A stretch of 64,000 nucleotides of DNA from CALAED01 sp036555725. Lineage in GTDB: Bacteria > Actinomycetota > Actinomycetes > Streptosporangiales > Streptosporangiaceae. The notes under the pieces are model-generated. The model saw only the letters and a program-made list of their open reading frames with translations. It was not told the DNA's origin and did not search any database. The stretch is from the NCBI GenBank assembly GCA_036555725.1, contig DATBKU010000153.1, positions 83,028-147,027 of the forward strand, given 5' to 3'. Both the position numbers and the translations under genes were made by a program. This document shows positions 58,789 to 64,000 of the stretch, piece by piece (position 1 is the first letter of the stretch; each line of letters opens with the position of its first letter).

Positions 58789-58950
58789 GGCACCTCAGTA
58801 TGTTCGCGCGGGGATAGTGGGACCTATGCATCGTACTTCGCGGCGCCCGCGCCGGTACCGCTCGCGCGCCGCTTCGCCACAAGCGGCCGCCACCGGCCCG
58901 ACACTCTAAGTCAGATCCTTGGTAAGACCCGGATCGGCGGGGTTTGGGTG

Positions 58951-59868
58951 TCAGGTGCCGGCGAGCCGGGCGACGATGGGGGTGAAGGCGTCCAGATCGA
59001 ACTCGTTGTGCAGGACGAGGTAGGAGATCGCGCACTCCTCCCGCCAGCGGCGCAGCGTGTCGCAGATCTCCGCGACGTCGCCCACGAGCACCTGTGGGGT
59101 TCCCGCCTGCGCGCTCGGGTTGGCCTTGCTCCAGCCCGCGGCCTCCCCGCACACCCCGAGCTGGTAGACCGACGTGCCCAGCTCGATGTCGGCGAACCGG
59201 TCGCCGGCCTCCGCACGGATGATGTCGATCTTGCGGCGGAACGCGTCCGGACCGCCGTCGGCGGGGTCGGGCCCGGAGCCGTCCGGCCGTACCCGCATGG
59301 TCAGGTTGACGATGTCGGCCTCGCGGGCGGCCATCCGCAGCATCGCCTGGCCACCGCCGCCGAGCAGCAGCCGGGGATGCGGCCGTTGCACCGGGACCGG
59401 CTCCTGCTCCAGGCCGGCGATCGTGTAGTGCCGCCCTTCGAACGAGAACGGGCCGCCCCGCCACAGCCCCTTGAGCACCTGGATCGCCTCGGCCAGCCGC
59501 GCGACCCGAACGGCCGGCGAGTCGAGGGCGAGCCCGGCGCGGTCGTAGTCTTGCGCCATCCAGCCGGTGCCGATGCCGAGTTCGAGCCGCCCGCCGGACA
59601 GCACGTCGATGGTGGTCGCCTCCTTGGCGAGCACGGCCGGGTGGCGGAAGTCGTTGGCGAACACCAGGGTGCCCACGTTGAGGCGGGTCGTCGCGCAGGC
59701 GGCGGCCGTCAGCGCGGCGACCGGCGCGAACCGCGGGCCGACGAGGTGATCGGGCACCAGCAGGGCGGAAAAGCCCGCGTCCTCCAGGCGGCGGGCCTTG
59801 GCCGCCCACTCCTTCCCCGAACCGGCCATCCGGATCACCGCGGCGAAGCGGAACGGTCTGTGCCCCAC
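58951..59868 (-). CDS. LLM-class F420-dependent oxidoreductase
   Basis: A 305-residue luciferase-like (TIM-barrel) enzyme: FSALLVPDHL, LNVGTLVFANDFRHP, LELGIGTGWMAQDY, RPHPRLLLGGGGQAML. This is the actinobacterial F420-binding pattern (TIGR03621-like). It carries out a hydride transfer from reduced F420 to an unknown substrate. GTG 59868 is fixed by GGGAGG 4 nt upstream, and the operator at 59879-59896 lies directly before it. It is divergent from the PhyH/phosphotriesterase/P450/SDR operon, with which it probably works. Confidence 0.92.
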   Translation of the reverse strand: MGHRPFRFAAVIRMAGSGKEWAAKARRLEDAGFSALLVPDHLVGPRFAPVAALTAAACATTRLNVGTLVFANDFRHPAVLAKEATTIDVLSGGRLELGIGTGWMAQDYDRAGLALDSPAVRVARLAEAIQVLKGLWRGGPFSFEGRHYTIAGLEQEPVPVQRPHPRLLLGGGGQAMLRMAAREADIVNLTMRVRPDGSGPDPADGGPDAFRRKIDIIRAEAGDRFADIELGTSVYQLGVCGEAAGWSKANPSAQAGTPQVLVGDVAEICDTLRRWREECAISYLVLHNEFDLDAFTPIVARLAGT

Positions 59869-59878
59869 GGAGCCTCCC

Positions 59879-59896
59879 ACCAAGCGCTTGCTCGCC
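59879..59896. promoter_or_regulatory. TetR-type operator in the divergent LLM/PhyH control region
   Basis: ACCAAGCGCTTGCTCGCC matches the ACCAAGCRNNYGCTYGGT consensus at 16 of 18 positions and contains the perfect core CAAGCGCTTG. It lies 11 bp before the F420 monooxygenase start and 90 bp before the PhyH gene, so one regulator could control both directions. Confidence 0.6.
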
Positions 59897-59985
59897 AATC
59901 TAGGTGACGTTATCGTCACGGAGAAGTCCCTGGAAGCCGCCGTACCCGGTCGGCGCGGCGCCGCTCGGCCGACGAGGGGGTCGCG

Positions 59986-60789
59986 ATGCCCAACTCCGCC
60001 CGGCAGACGCAGGTCCCGGTGCGCGCCGTAACCGACGGCGAGGTCGATTTCTACCGTACGAACGGCTGGGTCCGGCTGCCCGGCCTGGTGGCGCCGGAGT
60101 TCGTCGCCGTACTCCGCGAGCGGGCGCTCGACCGGCTGCGGGCCCGCGAGCGGGAGCGGTTCCGGAACTCGTTCGTCGACCAGGCCTTTGGCCAGGATCG
60201 CGACATCGCCGAGCACGAGGAGGCGTACCGCGCCCTGGCTCTGTCGCCGGACCTCGGCCGCAACGTCGTACGGCTGCTGGTCGGCGTCGAGGCCGTCCGG
60301 CTGCAGGTGACCAACCTGCTGGTCAAGGAGCCGGCGGGCGGCAACGGGCACGGCGCGACCGTCTTCCACCAGGACTTTCCCTGGATGCCGATGGACAGCG
60401 CGGCGATGCTGACCGTGTGGCTGGCGCTGGTCGACGTGCCGGCCGACATGGGCGCGCTGCGGTTCTATACCGGCTCGCACCGGTACGGCCCGCTCGGCCG
60501 CAGCTTCGTCCGGGAGGGCGACGACGCGCTCAGCCGGCACCCCTGGCTAACCGACCTGGCGCTCTCGCCGCCACTCGACCTGGCCGCCGGGGATGCGACC
60601 GTGCACAGCGCGCTGGTCATCCACGGCGCCTCCGCCAACCGCCGCGACACTACGCGGTTGTCGTTCACCGCCACGTACTTCGACGCCGCCGCGCTCTACA
60701 CGGGCGCCCCGTACGGCCAGACCGACGGCCTCGGACTGGAGATCAACCAGCCTTTCGACCATCCCAAGTTCCCCTTGGTGGGCCCATGA
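59986..60789 (+). CDS. Phytanoyl-CoA dioxygenase (PhyH) family protein
   Basis: A 267-residue Fe(II)/2-oxoglutarate oxygenase. The iron facial triad is visible as HQDFPW (His, Asp, ~125) and the distal His in LVIHGASANRRDTTRLS, where the following Arg would bind 2-oxoglutarate. It hydroxylates an aliphatic carbon. A GAGGGGG ribosome site lies 5 nt before ATG 59986. It is the first gene of a four-gene operon with 4-bp overlaps throughout. Confidence 0.92.
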   Translation: MPNSARQTQVPVRAVTDGEVDFYRTNGWVRLPGLVAPEFVAVLRERALDRLRARERERFRNSFVDQAFGQDRDIAEHEEAYRALALSPDLGRNVVRLLVGVEAVRLQVTNLLVKEPAGGNGHGATVFHQDFPWMPMDSAAMLTVWLALVDVPADMGALRFYTGSHRYGPLGRSFVREGDDALSRHPWLTDLALSPPLDLAAGDATVHSALVIHGASANRRDTTRLSFTATYFDAAALYTGAPYGQTDGLGLEINQPFDHPKFPLVGP

Positions 60790-61745
60790 CGCCCGTCGAG
60801 ACCCTACGGGGCCCGGTGGGGGAGCTGGGCGCGACGCTGATGCACGAGCACATCTTCGGGCTGAGCCCGGAGATCCTGTGGAACTGGCCGGACATCCCCG
60901 AGGGCTGGGATCTCGAGACCCGCGCCGCCGAGGCCGCCGCGAAGCTCAACGAGCTCAAAGCGGCCGGCGTCGACACGATCGTCGACCTGACCGTGCTCGG
61001 CCTCGGCCGGTACGTCCCGGCCGTGCAGCGCGTGGCCGAGCAGACCGACGTCAACATCGTGGTCGCCACAGGGCTCTACACCTACGACGCGCTGCCGCCG
61101 TACTTCGCCAACCGCGGCCCCGGCTCATTGTTCGGCGGCCCGGACCGGCTGGCGGAGTTCTTCGTCCGCGACATCACCGAGGGCATCGGCCGTACGGGCG
61201 TCAAGGCGGCCATGCTCAAGTGCGCGACCGGGCGGCCGGGCATCACGCCGGGCGTCGAACGGGTGCTGCGCGCGGTCGCCCGGGCGCACCGGGAGACCGG
61301 CGCGCCGATCACGACCCACAGCGAGTCGGCCACGCGCAACGGCCTCGACCAGCAGAAGTTTCTCGCCGCCGAGGGCGTGGACCTGTCCCGGGTGGTCATC
61401 GGCCACGCGGGCGACTCGACCGACCTGGGCTACCTGCAGGAACTCATCGCGAACGGGTCGTACCTCGGCATGGACCGGTTCGGCATCGAGTTCACCTCGT
61501 TCGAGGACCGGGTCGCCACCGTCGTCGCGCTGTGCGAGCGAGGCCACGCCGATCGCCTCGTCCTGTCGCACGACTCGTACTGCTTCAACGACCGCTTCGA
61601 CCCGGAGGTCGTACGGGAGCGGCACCCCAACTACCACCTGCTGCACATCAGCCGGGATGTGCTGCCGGCGCTGCGCGCGGCCGGCGTCACGGAGGAGCAG
61701 ATTCACCTCATGCTCGTCGACAACCCGCGAAGGATCCTCTCGTGA
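60786..61745 (+). CDS. Phosphotriesterase-family hydrolase (amidohydrolase fold)
   Basis: A 319-residue PTE-family protein. Its metal ligands read LMHEHIF (His-x-His, ~20), the bridging carboxy-Lys in AAMLKCATG (~141), THSES, GHAGDS and the Asp in LSHDSY. Many members are lactonases rather than phosphotriesterases. In this setting (PhyH, P450, SDR) it may open a lactone formed by the upstream oxidations (inference). The ATG overlaps the PhyH stop (ATGA). Confidence 0.93.
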   Translation: MTPVETLRGPVGELGATLMHEHIFGLSPEILWNWPDIPEGWDLETRAAEAAAKLNELKAAGVDTIVDLTVLGLGRYVPAVQRVAEQTDVNIVVATGLYTYDALPPYFANRGPGSLFGGPDRLAEFFVRDITEGIGRTGVKAAMLKCATGRPGITPGVERVLRAVARAHRETGAPITTHSESATRNGLDQQKFLAAEGVDLSRVVIGHAGDSTDLGYLQELIANGSYLGMDRFGIEFTSFEDRVATVVALCERGHADRLVLSHDSYCFNDRFDPEVVRERHPNYHLLHISRDVLPALRAAGVTEEQIHLMLVDNPRRILS

Positions 61746-62962
61746 GTACTGCTGAAGCGGCCAGCGATTTTGATGTGACCGCCGACTGGCACGTCGCGAA
61801 TCCCTACCCGTTCCTGCGCCGGCTCCGCCGCGAGCAGCCGGTCTTCTGGAGCGACCATCTGCGGATGTGGGTGCTCACGCGCTATGAGGACGTCCGGAAC
61901 GGGTATCGCGACCACGCGTCGTACTCCAGCGTCGGGTCGCTGACGGTCAACCGGATGCTCACCGACGACGTGAAGCGGCTGCTGGGCGAGCACCAGTCGT
62001 TCCTCGACAACTTCGCCGCCAACGTCGACCCGCCGCAGCACACCCGGATGCGCAGTGCCATCTCGCGGGCCTTCACCCCGCGGGCCGTCGAACGGCTCGG
62101 CGACGCGTTCCGCGCCGAGGTGGACGCGGTGCTCGACCAGCTCAGCAAGCAAGGTCATGCCGATCTGGTCGGCGACATCGCGCACCCGCCGTCGGCCCGG
62201 CTCACCGCCGCGTTCATCGGCGTGCCGCCGGAGGACGAGCAGCGGGTCAAGGAGTGGGTGTACGCCTGGTTCCAGCTGTTCCTCATGCCGCAGCCGCCGG
62301 AGCGGCAGCGCCAGCTGGCGCAGGGCTTCCTGAAGTACCTCGACTACGTCGACCGGCTGGTACGCGACCGTACGGCCGAGCCGCGCGACGACTTCGCCAG
62401 CCTGATGGCGGTGCTGATCCCCGACGTGCTGTCGCACCGCGAGGTCGTCGAGACGATCAGCGCGCTGCTGCTCGGCGGCAACGACACCGTGCCGAACAGC
62501 CTCTGCAACGCGATCTACCGGCTGCAGCGAGAGTGTTCCGGCTGGGCCGAGGTGGTCGCCGACCCGTCGTTGATCCCGAACATGATCGAGGAGACGTTCC
62601 GCATCGACGGGGCGAGTCTCGGCTCGTTCCGGACGGCCACTCACGATGTCGTGTTGCACGGGGTGAGGATTCCGGCGGGAGCGGACGTGTTCCTGCACGC
62701 CGACTCGGCATCGCACGACGAGACCGTGTTCCCCGAGCCCGAGCGGTTCGACGTCCGGCGGGCCAACGCCCGCGACCACATGGTCTTCGGATACGGCATC
62801 CACCACTGCGTCGGCGCGGCCCTCGGGCGGCTGGAGATGCGAATCGCGCTGGAGCGGACCATGGCGCGGCTGCCGTCCCTGCGCCTGGTGCCCGGCCAGG
62901 AGATCGCCTTCCGCAAGAGCCTCGTCGGCCGCGGGCTGCCCCGGCTGCTGGTGGAGTGGTGA
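61742..62962 (+). CDS. Cytochrome P450
   Basis: A 406-residue bacterial P450. The I-helix is LLLGGNDTVPNSL (Gly-Asn-Asp-Thr in the oxygen-binding groove), EETFR supplies the ExxR motif, and the heme-binding loop is FGYGIHHCVGAALGRLE with the Cys ligand. It hydroxylates an unknown hydrophobic substrate and needs ferredoxin, which is not encoded nearby. GTG 61742 overlaps the stop of the phosphotriesterase-like gene (GTGA). Confidence 0.95.
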   Translation: MSTAEAASDFDVTADWHVANPYPFLRRLRREQPVFWSDHLRMWVLTRYEDVRNGYRDHASYSSVGSLTVNRMLTDDVKRLLGEHQSFLDNFAANVDPPQHTRMRSAISRAFTPRAVERLGDAFRAEVDAVLDQLSKQGHADLVGDIAHPPSARLTAAFIGVPPEDEQRVKEWVYAWFQLFLMPQPPERQRQLAQGFLKYLDYVDRLVRDRTAEPRDDFASLMAVLIPDVLSHREVVETISALLLGGNDTVPNSLCNAIYRLQRECSGWAEVVADPSLIPNMIEETFRIDGASLGSFRTATHDVVLHGVRIPAGADVFLHADSASHDETVFPEPERFDVRRANARDHMVFGYGIHHCVGAALGRLEMRIALERTMARLPSLRLVPGQEIAFRKSLVGRGLPRLLVEW

Positions 62963-63756
62963 GGTTCGCCGGCCGGGTCGCCCTCGTCACCGGCGCGGGC
63001 TCCGGCATCGGGCGGGCCTGCGCGCTGCGCTTCGCCGCCGAGGGCGCGTCGGTCGTCGTCGCCGACATCTCCGCCGGCGGCGCCGAAGAGACTGCCGCGC
63101 TCATCGCCGCCGACGGCGGTACGGCCGTGCCGGTCACCGCCGACGTGAGCGCCGAAGCGGACGTACGGGCCATGGTGGCCGCCGCCGTGGACTCCTACGG
63201 CCGGCTCGACGTGCTGCACAACAACGCCGCCGTCTTGTCCCGCGAGGTGTACGGCCGGGATCTCGACCTGTGCGACATGGAGGTCGATGTCTGGGACCGT
63301 ACGCTCGCCGTCGACCTGCGCGGCGCGATGCTCGGCTGCAAGCACGCGGTGCCGTTGCTGAAGGACGGCGGGGCGATCGTCAACACGACCTCGGTCTCCG
63401 GGCTGCTCGGCGACACCGACCACGCGGCGTACGGCGCGGCGAAGGCGGCGCTGATGTCGCTCACCCGCTATGTCGCCACGATGTACGGCGCGCGCGGCAT
63501 CCGCTGCAACGCCGTCGCGCCCGGCCTGGTCCTCACCGAGATGGCCAGGCGCGTGATGACGTCGAAGCGACTGGCGGAGAAGGCCGCCGAACGCGTGCTG
63601 CCCTGGCCCGCCGAGCCTTCGGACGTCGCGGCGCTGGTCGCCTTCCTCGCCTCCGACGAGGCCCGCTGCATCACCGGCCAGACGATCGTGATCGACAGCG
63701 GTACGACGGCGCACCGCCCCGAACACGCCCTCCGCACCTGGACCGCCGGCGCCTGA
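62959..63756 (+). CDS. Short-chain dehydrogenase/reductase
   Basis: A 265-residue classical SDR: TGAGSGIGRACA, NNAA, catalytic Ser in NTTSVSGLL and YGAAK. It oxidises an alcohol, probably the product of the P450 or PhyH step. GTG 62959 overlaps the P450 stop by 4 bp; a GTG one codon earlier is equally possible. It is the last gene of the operon. Confidence 0.93.
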   Translation: MRFAGRVALVTGAGSGIGRACALRFAAEGASVVVADISAGGAEETAALIAADGGTAVPVTADVSAEADVRAMVAAAVDSYGRLDVLHNNAAVLSREVYGRDLDLCDMEVDVWDRTLAVDLRGAMLGCKHAVPLLKDGGAIVNTTSVSGLLGDTDHAAYGAAKAALMSLTRYVATMYGARGIRCNAVAPGLVLTEMARRVMTSKRLAEKAAERVLPWPAEPSDVAALVAFLASDEARCITGQTIVIDSGTTAHRPEHALRTWTAGA

Positions 63757-63781
63757 CTTGGGTACGGCCGGTCCGGGCGCA

Positions 63782-64000
63782 TCAGGTCTGGAGAGAGAGG
63801 GCGGCGTCGCGGACGTCGGCCAGCTCGGCGTCCCAATCGTCTGGGGGAGTGACCGGGATCAGGACGAACTTCGAGAGCCCGGCGTCGATCAGGCGTTTGA
63901 GGTGCGGCTCCACGTCGTCGAGCGCCGGGACGACGTCGGCGATCGGGACCGGGCCGCGGACCCGGCGGGCCCGGGCGAACCGCTCCTCTGTCGTGGGGTC
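63782..64000 (-). CDS. LLM-class oxidoreductase, C-terminal fragment (cut by window edge)
   Basis: Only the last 72 codons are in the window, ending at TGA 63782-63784. The tail HLKRLIDAGLSKFVLIPVTP is the typical last beta-alpha unit of F420-dependent luciferase-like monooxygenases. It would be a second member of that family flanking the P450 operon, convergent with the SDR gene. Confidence 0.7.
   Translation of the reverse strand, partial: DPTTEERFARARRVRGPVPIADVVPALDDVEPHLKRLIDAGLSKFVLIPVTPPDDWDAELADVRDAALSLQT

Noticed and set aside
56089..59907. 1272-codon plus-strand open frame antisense to the LuxR-type regulator and F420 enzyme
   Set aside because: Its composition (Arg/Gly/Asp/Val repeats, no domain) is that of the antisense of real genes on the minus strand.

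Overview
The window is about 64 kb of high-GC DNA (around 70% by eye) with frequent GTG and some TTG starts, many 4-bp ATGA/GTGA gene overlaps, F420-type luciferase-like monooxygenases, P450 and acyl-CoA genes. This points to a soil actinomycete, most likely Streptosporangiales-like (Nonomuraea, Actinomadura or a relative); the exact genus is inference. No rRNA, tRNA, CRISPR array, phage or transposase gene was seen.

Layout. 1-3.1 kb: end of a hybrid histidine kinase, a stand-alone response regulator, and a convergent cyclase-like gene with a 22-codon leader ORF. 3.5-6 kb: aldehyde dehydrogenase and metallo-beta-lactamase-fold hydrolase. 6.1-10.4 kb: sbcD-sbcC. 10.4-11.3 kb: a coiled-coil membrane protein coupled to a membrane-anchored collagen-like protein. 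11.5-16 kb: MmcQ/YjbR, an alpha/beta-hydrolase/glycosyltransferase fusion with its TetR regulator, VOC and GNAT genes. 16-23.3 kb: a CoA-ester aromatic catabolic locus (aryl-CoA ligase, two-domain aminobenzoyl-/salicylyl-CoA monooxygenase-reductase, PaaX regulator, RidA, crotonase, SDR, GroES-like). 23.4-28.6 kb: secreted glucodextranase-like GH15, sugar epimerase, SDR. 28.8-32.4 kb: FdhF/YdeP-type molybdoenzyme plus OFA-type transporter. 32.5-34.6 kb: DHFR-like protein and a flavin monooxygenase. 34.6-42.3 kb: a five-gene operon (SWIM zinc finger, DUF5691, MoxR AAA ATPase, DUF5682, VWA/CoxE), resembling E. coli yehQ-yehL-yehM-yehP and of unknown function. 42.4-46.3 kb: CDF metal exporter, lipid/DAG kinase, M50 peptidase-like membrane protein, and an HNH endonuclease of the phosphorothioate-DNA type. 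46.5-51.7 kb: a broken gene, then a racemase, acyl-CoA dehydrogenase, thiolase and CoA-transferase operon. 51.8-58.8 kb: substrate-binding/VWA membrane protein, dimeric-barrel-like protein, GT39-like membrane protein, and a large LuxR-type ATPase regulator. 59-64 kb: F420 monooxygenase divergent from a PhyH dioxygenase, phosphotriesterase-like, P450 and SDR operon; a second F420 monooxygenase is cut by the right edge.

How it fits together. Much of the window is catabolic: three separate CoA/oxidoreductase blocks suggest use of aromatic and branched or terpenoid-like substrates. A shared operator (ACCAAGCRNNYGCTYGGT-like) immediately upstream of the aldehyde dehydrogenase (5.0 kb), the 53.9 kb gene and the 59.9 kb divergent pair suggests one TetR-type regulon whose regulator lies outside the window.

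The most unusual signals are (1) the yeh-like MoxR/VWA/SWIM/DUF5682/DUF5691 operon, and (2) three short in-frame spacers (7272-7400, 38487-38591, 41077-41184) that sit exactly in operon junctions, overlap the stop of the upstream gene and the start of the downstream gene by 4 bp at both ends, and in two cases share sequence and carry inverted repeats. They look like small inserted elements that preserve translational coupling.
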